Both the position numbers and the translations under genes were made by a program. The notes below the pieces were generated by a model. The model ran no database searches and was not told where the DNA came from. It was given only the letters and a program-made list of their open reading frames with translations. Positions 1 through 5,076 of a DNA stretch of 5,495 nt are shown here, in pieces (positions within the stretch are counted from its first letter, which is position 1; each line of letters begins with the position of its first letter). Source of the stretch: Gammaproteobacteria bacterium (GTDB lineage: Bacteria > Pseudomonadota > Gammaproteobacteria > DSM-26407); the NCBI GenBank assembly GCA_028694565.1, contig JAQVKR010000210.1, positions 1 through 5,495 of the forward strand. The letters are read 5' to 3'.

Positions 1-28
1 GGAGTTCAGACGTGTGTGCTTCCGATCT
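1..28. other. Residual Illumina TruSeq read-2 adapter (not genomic)
   Basis: The first 28 bases match the 3' part of the Illumina TruSeq read-2 adapter at 26 of 28 positions and end exactly at its terminal TTCCGATCT. The two differences are at positions 17 and 18 (TG instead of the adapter's CT). Genomic sequence starts at about position 29, where coding similarity to an ABC ATPase begins on the minus strand. The adapter identity comes from memory of the standard sequence. The match at the extreme end of the window makes an untrimmed read end the natural explanation. These bases should be masked, and no gene should be read through them. Confidence 0.95.
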
Positions 29-154
29 TGCCGGCTCCGTTGGGCCCGAGCAGGCGAAGAAATCCCCCTCCTCCACCGCCAGGCTGATGCCGTGCAGGGC
101 GGTGAAGCCGTTGGGGTAGGTCTTGGTCAGGTTGTCCAGGACGAGAGCCTGCAT
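29..154 (-). CDS. ABC transporter ATP-binding protein, YadG-like, 5' fragment with an apparent frameshift
   Basis: Reading leftwards from the ATG at 154-152, the product starts MQALVLDNLTKTYPNGFTAL and continues HGISLAVEEGDFFA. This is the usual N-terminus of an ABC ATPase: first beta strand, aromatic A-loop residue (Tyr13) and the approach to Walker A. After DFFA the frame breaks. Moving one base restores LLGPNGAG, the start of Walker A, so one G appears to be missing from the run at 53-54. The phrase KTYPxG...GDFxALLGPNGAGK resembles YadG-type ATPases of ABC-2 exporters, but the fragment is too short to assign a substrate. The gene is cut at the adapter junction, so the Walker A lysine, Q-loop, signature and Walker B are absent. 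An AAGG lying 6 bases upstream of the ATG may serve as ribosome binding site. The frameshift is probably a sequencing error, not a real mutation. Confidence 0.85.
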
Positions 155-404
155 GGATTGCCTTGGCGCTCCGAAAAACATGCAAGGTTGCGACAGGGGA
201 GGCGCGAGTTCAACCCCATGAAGCCTGTGGGCTGGCTGCGCCCGGCATGGCCGTTCCAGGGAGCGGGGACAAGGCCCGCCGCACCGGGCGCTGACGGCCG
301 CGTCCGCCGGACAATCCCGGACTCGCCCTGCGCCCCTGCCCGATGGCTGGACTGTAGTGTAGCGCGACACGGTAGACTAGCGGCCTGGATTTGCTTCCGG
401 ACGC
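155..404. other. Divergent intergenic region between the ABC ATPase gene and the flavoprotein gene
   Basis: These 250 bases separate two divergently transcribed genes and should carry promoters for both. Open frames crossing it have no recognisable protein features and are shadows. The left two thirds are GC-rich with nothing clear. The right end holds the only AT-richer stretch, described separately as a weak promoter candidate for the flavoprotein gene. I found no convincing promoter for the leftward gene. Confidence 0.6.
348..378 (+). promoter_or_regulatory. Weak candidate promoter with an operator-like dyad, upstream of the flavoprotein gene
   Basis: A TGGACT at 348-353 (4 of 6 to TTGACA) and a TAGACT at 373-378 (4 of 6 to TATAAT) are separated by 19 bases, longer than the ideal 17. 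The spacer contains an imperfect palindrome at 357-370 (GTGTAGCGCGACAC, 12 of 14 positions symmetric) that could be a regulator site. Transcription would start about 20 bases before the ATG at 405. Both boxes are poor matches and the call is by eye. Confidence 0.25.
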
Positions 405-1823
405 ATGACGGTGAACGACATTCTGCAGAAAATCGCCGCGGCGCTGGGCCCCCCGGGGCTGGTGACCGCCGAGAAGGATATGGCTCCCTTCCTGGAGGAG
501 AGCCGGGGTCTCTACCGCGGGCGGGCCCGCGCCGTGGCGCTGCCCGCCTCCACCGGGGAGGTGGCCACGGTGCTCGCCCTGTGCCACGCGCACCGGGTCG
601 GGGTGGTGCCCCAGGGCGGCAACACGGGCCGCTGCGGCGGCGCCGCCCCGGCGCCCGACGGCCGGGAGATCCTGCTCGGCCTGAAGCGCCTCAACCGTAT
701 CCGCGCCGTCGATCCCCTCGACTACACCCTGACCGCCGACGCCGGCTGCATCCTCGCCGAGGTGCAGGCGGCCGCGCGCGGGGCCGGCCGCTTCTTCCCC
801 CTGAGCCTCGGCGCGGAGGGGAGCTGCCAGCTGGGGGGCTGCCTGGCCACCAATGCCGGCGGCACCAACGTGCTGCGTTACGGCAACGCCCGCGAGCTCA
901 CCCTGGGGCTGGAGGTGGTGCTGCCGGACGGCCGGGTGTGGAACGGCCTCAACGCCCTGCGCAAGAACAATACCGGCTACGATTTGCGGGATCTCTTCAT
1001 CGGCGCGGAAGGCACCCTGGGGGTGATCACCGCGGCGGTGATGAAGCTCTATCCCGAGCCGGTCGACGTCCAGACCGCCTTCGTCGCGCTGCGCGATCTC
1101 GACGCCGCCCTGGAGCTGCTGGCGCTCGCGCGGGGCATGAGCGGCGACGCGGTGACCACCTTTGAGCTGATGTCCCGCCGGGCGCTGGAGTTCGCCGTAC
1201 GCCACGCGCCCGGCTGCCGCGACCCCTTCGACGAGGCTCACGAGTGGTACGTGCTGCTGGTGCTGGCCGGCACCGATCCGGACGCCGGCATGTCCGGCCG
1301 ACTCCAGCGGCTGCTGGAGAGTGCCTGGGAACGGGGGCTCGCGGCCGATGCCGCCCTGGCCGCCAGCGAGGCCCAGGCACGGGATTTCCGTCGCCTGCGC
1401 GAGGGGGTGGTGGAAGCCCAGCCCCTGGAGGGGGGGTCCATCAAGCATGACGTGTCGGTGCCGGTCTCGCGGGTGCCGGAGCTCATCCGCCGGGCCGACG
1501 CGCGGATGGCCGAACTGGTGCCCGGCATCCGCCCCTGCGCCTTCGGCCACGTGGGTGACGGCAACATCCACTACAACCTCTCCCAGCCGGTGTCCATGGA
1601 CAGGGACGAGTTCCTCGCCCTGTGGGAGCGGCTCAACCACGAAGTGCACGACATCGTCGCGGCCCTGGGGGGATCGTTCAGCGCCGAGCACGGGGTGGGC
1701 CGGCTCAAGGTGGGCGAGATGAGCCGCTACAAGAGCCCGGTGGAACTGGACCTGATGCGGCGGCTGAAGCGGGCCATCGATCCGCTCGGGATCATGAATC
1801 CGGGCAAGGTGCTGCCGGAGTGA
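405..1823 (+). CDS. FAD-binding oxidase, GlcD / D-2-hydroxyglutarate dehydrogenase type
   Basis: This is a complete 472-residue flavoprotein of the VAO/PCMH fold, FAD_binding_4 domain followed by FAD-oxidase_C, the usual size for D-2-hydroxyacid dehydrogenases. The FAD domain shows PQGGNTG (69-75), NNTGYDL (188-194) and GAEGTLGVIT (200-209). The C-terminal substrate domain shows KHDVSVPV (347-354), GHVGDGNIH (381-389), SAEHGVG (426-432) and MNPGKVLP (464-471). The histidines of GHVGDGNIH and the EH of SAEHG are family metal or substrate positions. The family oxidises D-2-hydroxyacids (D-lactate, glycolate, D-2-hydroxyglutarate) to 2-oxoacids and passes electrons to a quinone, cytochrome or flavoprotein acceptor. 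There is no signal peptide or membrane segment, so it is probably cytosolic or membrane-peripheral. The ATG at 405 is firmly placed: an in-frame TAG at 378-380 excludes any longer start, although no good Shine-Dalgarno precedes it. No glcE or glcF partner lies next to it, so the D2HGDH-like role is favoured over glycolate oxidase. The exact substrate is not decidable from sequence alone. Confidence 0.93.
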   Translation: MTVNDILQKIAAALGPPGLVTAEKDMAPFLEESRGLYRGRARAVALPASTGEVATVLALCHAHRVGVVPQGGNTGRCGGAAPAPDGREILLGLKRLNRIRAVDPLDYTLTADAGCILAEVQAAARGAGRFFPLSLGAEGSCQLGGCLATNAGGTNVLRYGNARELTLGLEVVLPDGRVWNGLNALRKNNTGYDLRDLFIGAEGTLGVITAAVMKLYPEPVDVQTAFVALRDLDAALELLALARGMSGDAVTTFELMSRRALEFAVRHAPGCRDPFDEAHEWYVLLVLAGTDPDAGMSGRLQRLLESAWERGLAADAALAASEAQARDFRRLREGVVEAQPLEGGSIKHDVSVPVSRVPELIRRADARMAELVPGIRPCAFGHVGDGNIHYNLSQPVSMDRDEFLALWERLNHEVHDIVAALGGSFSAEHGVGRLKVGEMSRYKSPVELDLMRRLKRAIDPLGIMNPGKVLPE

Positions 1824-1858
1824 GGCGGCCCCCGGCGCTCCGGCGCATTCCGCCGGCC
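1814..1858. terminator. GC-rich dyads in the convergent gap, possible weak bidirectional terminator
   Basis: The 36-base gap between two converging genes, with the last bases of the flavoprotein gene, can form several alternative short stems. Examples are a 7-bp stem pairing 1814-1820 with 1838-1844, and a 5-bp stem pairing 1824-1828 with 1850-1854. Neither strand has a run of T after a stem, so classical intrinsic termination is not supported. In DNA this GC-rich the dyads may be chance. Confidence 0.2.
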
Positions 1859-1859
1859 C

Positions 1860-2294
1860 TCAGCGTCGGGTCAACTCCAGCGCCCAGGACGAAACCAGCT
1901 GGCCGGCGCGCAGCAGGGTGCCGCGGTTGAGATAGCGCCGTTCGTCCAGCCGCACCAGGCACTCGGTGCCGCTGTGCCGGCCGTCCGGTGAGCGGTACAG
2001 GGAGAGAATGGCGTCTTCCACCACCACGTACTTGCCCTCCACGCGGCCGACCGTGGGATTCTCCATGCGCCAGCGGGTGGAGCTGCCGCCGGGTCGCATG
2101 GGCACGATCTCGTAGCGGCTGGCGACGGACTGGGAGGGCTGATCGCGCAGCTGCACGACGGTGCTGACGATCCACAGCCCCGGCTCGTGCTCGACCCGGC
2201 TTTCGCCTTCGAGCGCCACCTCCGCGCCGCTGCCGCTGTGGTAGTTGCCCTCGGCGCTCCACACCGCCGCCTCGAACAGAAACGTATGCTGCAT
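1860..2294 (-). CDS. Uncharacterised 144-residue protein, probably an all-beta fold
   Basis: I do not recognise a named family. The protein starts MQHTFLFEAAVWSAEGNY and ends in a strand-like segment, SSWALELTRR. It is rich in alternating hydrophobic and polar residues separated by Gly, Asp, Pro and Asn turns, for example GKYVVVEDAILSLYRSPDG (88-106). That pattern suggests a lipocalin-like or calycin-like beta barrel, which is inference only. It has one cysteine (Cys112), no signal peptide and no membrane segment, so it is probably cytosolic. The start is set by a strong Shine-Dalgarno, AGGAGAGG on the minus strand at 2309-2302, 7 bases before the ATG. The same frame stays open upstream to 2741, but those residues look like translated intergenic DNA. 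It is transcribed alone, convergent with the flavoprotein gene and divergent from the amino-acid transporter operon, so context does not give a role. Confidence 0.8.
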   Translation of the reverse strand: MQHTFLFEAAVWSAEGNYHSGSGAEVALEGESRVEHEPGLWIVSTVVQLRDQPSQSVASRYEIVPMRPGGSSTRWRMENPTVGRVEGKYVVVEDAILSLYRSPDGRHSGTECLVRLDERRYLNRGTLLRAGQLVSSWALELTRR

Positions 2295-2301
2295 GGGCTT
2301 C

Positions 2302-2309
2302 CCTCTCCT
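2302..2309 (-). promoter_or_regulatory. Strong ribosome binding site that decides the start of the uncharacterised gene
   Basis: On the minus strand the sequence reads AGGAGAGG, 7 bases before the ATG at 2294-2292. It is a near-ideal Shine-Dalgarno at near-ideal spacing. It picks this start over the upstream in-frame start that would make a 293-residue product. Confidence 0.8.
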
Positions 2310-2364
2310 GGTGCTTCCTGAGTCGATCCCGTACGCCGCCACCGCCCGGCCCGGGGGGTGGAGC

Positions 2365-2393
2365 ATACTACCCGATGCGCGGCGGTTTCCCCA
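2365..2393 (-). promoter_or_regulatory. Weak candidate promoter for the uncharacterised gene
   Basis: On the minus strand TGGGGA (2393-2388) and TAGTAT (2370-2365) are separated by 17 bases, matching the -35 and -10 consensus at 3 of 6 and 4 of 6 positions. The transcript would begin near 2358, about 64 bases before the start codon. It is the only AT-rich element close to this gene, but the -35 box is poor. Confidence 0.25.
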
Positions 2394-2510
2394 TGGGCGC
2401 CTCGCCGCGGCACTGGTTCGGGAACGTCCGCCGGGGCGCTTTTCATCCCGCCCGGAGCCTGCCTGGGCACGGCGGTGGGCGACATCCCCGCCATGCCTCA
2501 TCCACGGCCC

Positions 2511-2533
2511 CATTGTGAACCATTGTGAACAAT
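2511..2533. repeat. Tandem 10-bp direct repeat ending in a 12-base palindrome, operator-like
   Basis: The decamer CATTGTGAAC occurs twice without a gap at 2511-2520 and 2521-2530. The second copy and the next three bases form ATTGT-GA-ACAAT (2522-2533), a perfect dyad with 5-base arms. The first copy gives only a partial dyad (ATTGT-GA-ACCAT). A repeat period of one helical turn would place two bound protein units on the same face of DNA. The site lies between divergent genes and is AT-richer than its flanks, so a transcription factor site is the natural reading. The factor is unknown. Confidence 0.5.
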
Positions 2534-2540
2534 CGCCGCC

Positions 2541-2558
2541 GCGCGGCCGGTGCCGCGC
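2541..2558. repeat. 7-bp GC inverted repeat with a 4-base loop
   Basis: GCGCGGC at 2541-2547 is the exact reverse complement of GCCGCGC at 2552-2558, with CGGT between them. It could be a hairpin or a dyad binding site 8 bases beyond the tandem repeat. There is no T-run on either side, so it is not a standard terminator. Chance is a real possibility in DNA this GC-rich. Confidence 0.3.
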
Positions 2559-2574
2559 CCGCCTTTCATTACGA

Positions 2575-2596
2575 TTTGCTTGCAGTGTGTGGCAAA
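2575..2596. promoter_or_regulatory. TTTGC-N12-GCAAA inverted repeat, possible operator upstream of aapJ
   Basis: TTTGC at 2575-2579 and GCAAA at 2592-2596 form a 22-base dyad. A second TTGC at 2580-2583 could alternatively pair with GCAA at 2592-2595. The dyad sits in an AT-rich patch just upstream of GTAATAGTTT (2600-2609), which could hold a poor -10 element. The spacing suits a dimeric regulator. No regulator can be named. Confidence 0.3.
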
Positions 2597-2626
2597 CGCG
2601 TAATAGTTTAGTGACCAGCAGCACAA

Positions 2627-2644
2627 CGGCCGCGCAGTCGGCCG
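2627..2644 (+). repeat. 6-bp CGGCCG inverted repeat upstream of the TATAAC box
   Basis: CGGCCG at 2627-2632 and again at 2639-2644 can pair as a 6-bp stem with a 6-base loop. Each copy is itself a palindrome. If transcription starts upstream near 2610, it is a hairpin in the aapJ leader. If transcription starts after the TATAAC box, it covers the -35 position and could bind a regulator. Confidence 0.3.
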
Positions 2645-2652
2645 CTTCCACA

Positions 2653-2658
2653 TATAAC
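2653..2658 (+). promoter_or_regulatory. aapJ: Candidate -10 element of the aapJ promoter
   Basis: TATAAC matches the TATAAT consensus at 5 of 6 positions and lies in an AT-rich patch in otherwise GC-rich DNA. There is no recognisable -35 box 15-19 bases upstream (the sequence there is near CCGCGC), so an activator might be needed. The transcript would begin near 2665 and have a leader of about 107 bases. Confidence 0.3.
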
Positions 2659-2771
2659 AATTGCTGTTCGGATGCATGAGCAGACCTGCCGCATGGGCGC
2701 CGCGGGATTCGAGTTCCGCGCGCGCCTTGACGGTCGACCATTCATTCAGTCCAGACTGGAGATTCAAACTC

Positions 2772-3794
2772 ATGAGCAAGCTGCATATCATGGCCGCCGG
2801 TACGGCTCTCGCCCTGCTGGCCGCCGGCACCACCGCCCAGGCCGGCGCCACCCTGGATTCCGTCAAGCAGAAAGGCCACGTGCAGTGCGGGGTCAGCACC
2901 GGCATCCCCGGCTTTTCCTCCGCCGATGACAAGGGCAACTGGACCGGCATCGACGTGGATGTCTGCCGCGCCGTCGCCGCCGCGGTGCTCGGCGACGCCA
3001 ATGCCGTGAAGTACACCCCGCTGACCGCGAAGGAACGGCTCACCGCGCTGCAGTCCGGCGAGATCGACATGCTCTCCCGCAACACCACCTGGACCGCCAC
3101 CCGCGACACCTCGCTGGGCATCAACTTCACCGGCGTCAACTACTACGACGGCCAGGGCTTCCTGGTGAGCAAGAACCTGGGCGTGAAAAGCGCCCTGGAG
3201 CTCAACGGCGCCTCGGTCTGCATCCAGTCCGGCACCACCACCGAGCTGAACCTTTCCGACTATTTCCGCGCCAAGAAGATGGAGTTCCAGCCGGTGGTGT
3301 TCGACACCTCCGACCAGACCATCAAGGGCTTCGAGGCGGGCCGCTGCGACGTGCTCACCTCCGACCAGTCCCAGCTCTACGCGCTGCGCATCAAGCTGGC
3401 CGACCCCAACAGCGCCATGGTGCTGCCCGAGGTCATCTCCAAGGAACCCCTCGGCCCGGTGGTCCGCCAGGGCGACGACCAGTGGTTCAACGTGGTGAAG
3501 TGGACCCTGTTCGCCATGGTCAACGCCGAGGAGCTGGGCATCACCGCCGCGAACGTGGACGAGATGAAGGCCGGCACCGATCCCAACGTCAAGCGCATGC
3601 TCGGCACCGAGGGCGACATCGGCGTGGGCATGGGGCTCGGCAACGACTGGGCCTACAACATCGTCAAGCAGGTGGGCAACTACGGCGAGATGTTCGAGCG
3701 CAACGTGGGCAAGGGCTCGCCGCTCGGCATCGAGCGCGGGCTGAACGCCCTGTGGACCAACGGCGGCCTGCAGTACGCGCCGCCCATCCGCTGA
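2772..3794 (+). CDS. aapJ: General L-amino acid ABC transporter, periplasmic binding protein AapJ/BztA
   Basis: This 340-residue protein is the solute-binding component of a broad-specificity polar amino-acid transporter and has the usual AapJ/BztA length. A signal peptide is clear: Lys3, a hydrophobic core (about 7-19) and TAQA before the likely cleavage after residue 24. The mature part is a family 3 solute-binding protein (SBP_bac_3). It has the two-lobe entry motif GNWTGIDVDVCRAVAAA (55-71), RNTTWT (103-108), SGTTTELN (153-160) and DVLTSDQSQLY (193-203). In this family such segments line the amino-acid pocket, and AapJ/BztA proteins bind glutamate, glutamine, aspartate, asparagine and others. 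The protein acts in the periplasm and docks on AapQ/AapM. The ATG at 2772 is preferred because the signal peptide begins there and GGAG (2758-2761) lies 10 bases upstream. The frame is open to an earlier ATG at 2661, but that would put 37 unrelated residues before the signal peptide. It is first in the operon. Confidence 0.95.
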   Translation: MSKLHIMAAGTALALLAAGTTAQAGATLDSVKQKGHVQCGVSTGIPGFSSADDKGNWTGIDVDVCRAVAAAVLGDANAVKYTPLTAKERLTALQSGEIDMLSRNTTWTATRDTSLGINFTGVNYYDGQGFLVSKNLGVKSALELNGASVCIQSGTTTELNLSDYFRAKKMEFQPVVFDTSDQTIKGFEAGRCDVLTSDQSQLYALRIKLADPNSAMVLPEVISKEPLGPVVRQGDDQWFNVVKWTLFAMVNAEELGITAANVDEMKAGTDPNVKRMLGTEGDIGVGMGLGNDWAYNIVKQVGNYGEMFERNVGKGSPLGIERGLNALWTNGGLQYAPPIR

Positions 3795-3815
3795 TCCCGC
3801 CGGCATGCAGCCGAA

Positions 3816-3849
3816 GCGGCGGCACCCCCCTGGCCGGGGGTGCCGCCGC
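3816..3849 (+). ncRNA. Perfect 14-bp intercistronic hairpin between aapJ and aapQ
   Basis: Bases 3816-3829 pair perfectly with 3836-3849, leaving the 6-base loop CTGGCC. The stem is 13 GC pairs and one AT pair. It starts 21 bases after the aapJ stop and ends 20 bases before the aapQ Shine-Dalgarno. No T-run follows, so it is not a classical terminator. In many binding-protein operons such a hairpin blocks 3' exonucleases and leaves the binding-protein message in excess over the permease message, as REP sequences do after malE. That role is inferred here. Partial termination is the alternative. Confidence 0.75.
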
Positions 3850-3882
3850 ATCCCCTTCCCGGCAATCGCAGGAGCCTGACCC

Positions 3883-5073
3883 ATGGCGGCAGACCCGCGC
3901 GAGGACGACCTTCCGTCGAAACCACCGGTCTGGAACGATCCGCGCATCCGCGCCCTGGTGTTCCAGATCGCGATCGTGATCGCGGTGTCGGCCTTCGGCT
4001 ACTACCTGTTCGACAACACCCTCACCAACCTGGAGAAGCGCGGCATCACCACCGGCTTCGGGTTCCTCGATTCCCAGGCCAGCTTCGGCATCATCCAGAC
4101 CCTGGTGGAGTACAGCGAAACCTCCACCTACGGGCGCACCTTCATCGTCGGCCTGCTCAACACCCTGCTGGTGTCCGGGCTCGGCATCGTCCTGGCCACC
4201 CTGCTGGGATTCATCATCGGCATCGCCCGCCTCTCCAGCAACTGGCTCATCGCCAAGCTGGCGGCCGCCTACGTCGAGATATTCCGCAACATTCCCCTGC
4301 TGCTGCAGATCTTCTTCTGGTACTTCGCGGTCCTGCGGGCCCTGCCCTCGCCGCGCCAGAGCCATGATCTCGGCGGCGTGGTATTCCTGAACCTGCGCGG
4401 GCTCTACCTGCCGCGCCCCCTGTTCGAGCCGGGCTTCGGGTTCGTGTTCGCGGCCCTGGTCGCGGCCATCGCGGGAAGCATCCTCATCACCCGCTGGGCC
4501 AGCCGGCGCCAGGAGGCCACCGGGCAGCAGTTCCACACCATCTACACCGCCATCGGCCTCATCCTGGGACTGCCCCTGCTGACCTTTCTCGCCCTGGGCG
4601 CGCCGCTGGCCTGGGAGCTGCCCGAGCTGCGCGGGTTCAACTTCCAGGGCGGGATCCCCGTCATCCCCGAGCTCTCCGCCCTGCTGGTGGCGCTGTCCAT
4701 CTACACCGCCGCCTTCATCGCCGAAATCGTCCGCGCCGGCATACTCGCGGTGAGCCGCGGCCAGACCGAGGCGGCCCATGCCCTCGGGCTGCGTCCCGGG
4801 CTCACCCTGCGCCTGGTCATCATCCCCCAGGCCATGCGGGTCATCATCCCGCCGCTCACCAGCCAGTACCTGAACCTGACCAAGAACTCGTCGCTGGCGA
4901 CGGCCATCGGCTACCCGGACCTGGTCTCGGTGTTCGCCGGCACGACCCTGAACCAGACCGGGCAGGCGGTGGAGGTCATCGCCATGACCATGGGGGTCTA
5001 CCTCACCATCAGCCTGGTCATCTCCCTGCTGATGAACTGGTACAACAAGCGCAAGACACTGGTGGAGCGATAG
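3883..5073 (+). CDS. aapQ: General L-amino acid ABC transporter, permease AapQ/BztB
   Basis: This 396-residue inner-membrane protein is one half of the AapQ/AapM transport channel and has typical AapQ length. A polar N-terminus with VWNDPRIRALVFQ (16-28) precedes a first membrane helix at about 25-43. A periplasmic-type segment ends near 85. Further helices lie at about 88-117, 125-152, 184-204, 221-240 and 264-288, and the last at 365-385. FRNIPLLLQIFFWY (134-147) is characteristic of polar amino-acid permeases. The EAA loop that contacts the ATPase is EAAHALGLRPGLTLRLVIIP (296-315), followed by the conserved LTKNSSLATAIGYPDL. The stretch between FRNIPLL and the EAA loop is much longer than in HisM-type permeases, which is normal for AapQ/AapM. 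The ATG at 3883 has a clear AGGAG (3870-3874) 8 bases upstream. It follows aapJ by 88 bases, with the hairpin between, and precedes aapM by 3 bases. Confidence 0.95.
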   Translation: MAADPREDDLPSKPPVWNDPRIRALVFQIAIVIAVSAFGYYLFDNTLTNLEKRGITTGFGFLDSQASFGIIQTLVEYSETSTYGRTFIVGLLNTLLVSGLGIVLATLLGFIIGIARLSSNWLIAKLAAAYVEIFRNIPLLLQIFFWYFAVLRALPSPRQSHDLGGVVFLNLRGLYLPRPLFEPGFGFVFAALVAAIAGSILITRWASRRQEATGQQFHTIYTAIGLILGLPLLTFLALGAPLAWELPELRGFNFQGGIPVIPELSALLVALSIYTAAFIAEIVRAGILAVSRGQTEAAHALGLRPGLTLRLVIIPQAMRVIIPPLTSQYLNLTKNSSLATAIGYPDLVSVFAGTTLNQTGQAVEVIAMTMGVYLTISLVISLLMNWYNKRKTLVER

Positions 5074-5076
5074 ACG

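Larger units (their letters stand above)
2295..2771. other. Large divergent regulatory region between the uncharacterised gene and aapJ
   Basis: These 477 bases contain no gene that I can support. Frames open across the region encode Arg-, Pro- and Ala-rich nonsense typical of GC-rich shadows. The region holds the control sequences for two divergent genes. About 2365-2393 there is a weak leftward promoter, at 2511-2533 a tandem repeat with a palindrome, at 2541-2558 a GC hairpin, at 2575-2596 an inverted repeat in an AT-rich patch, at 2627-2644 a second hairpin, and at 2653-2658 a TATAAC box. The AT-rich patches at about 2563-2612 and 2646-2668 stand out from the surrounding DNA, as expected of promoter DNA in a GC-rich genome. 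Confidence 0.7.

Noticed and set aside
14..1165. Long plus-strand open frame overlapping the adapter, the intergenic region and the flavoprotein gene
   Set aside because: It begins inside adapter sequence and its product is Arg-, Gly- and Pro-rich with no family motifs. The flavoprotein gene in another frame explains the region fully.
210..1691. 493-residue minus-strand open frame opposite the flavoprotein gene
   Set aside because: It is a shadow of a GC-rich gene: His-, Gly- and Gln-rich with no motif, while the plus strand carries an intact conserved protein.
2339..2361. GC hairpin with a bulge (CCACC/GGTGG) upstream of the uncharacterised gene
   Set aside because: It needs a bulged base and occurs in a run of C and G where such pairing is expected by chance. 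No T-run or conserved context supports it.
2590..2606. Possible sigma-54 promoter starting at TGGCAA
   Set aside because: The required TTGC is missing at the right spacing (TAAT is there instead), so the -24/-12 pattern fails despite the attraction of nitrogen control.
2295..2741. N-terminal extension of the uncharacterised minus-strand protein to 293 residues
   Set aside because: The extra residues look like translated intergenic DNA, and the ATG at 2294 has a strong Shine-Dalgarno at ideal spacing.
2661..2771. 37-residue N-terminal extension of AapJ
   Set aside because: It would place a polar, Arg-rich stretch before a clear signal peptide that starts at 2772 behind its own Shine-Dalgarno.
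3816..3862. Rho-independent terminator after aapJ
   Set aside because: The stem is strong but is followed by ATCCCCTTCCC, with no T-run, and the downstream permease genes clearly belong to the same operon.
2742..3947. 401-residue minus-strand open frame opposite aapJ
   Set aside because: Composition is that of an antisense shadow, and the plus strand encodes a clear binding protein with a signal peptide.
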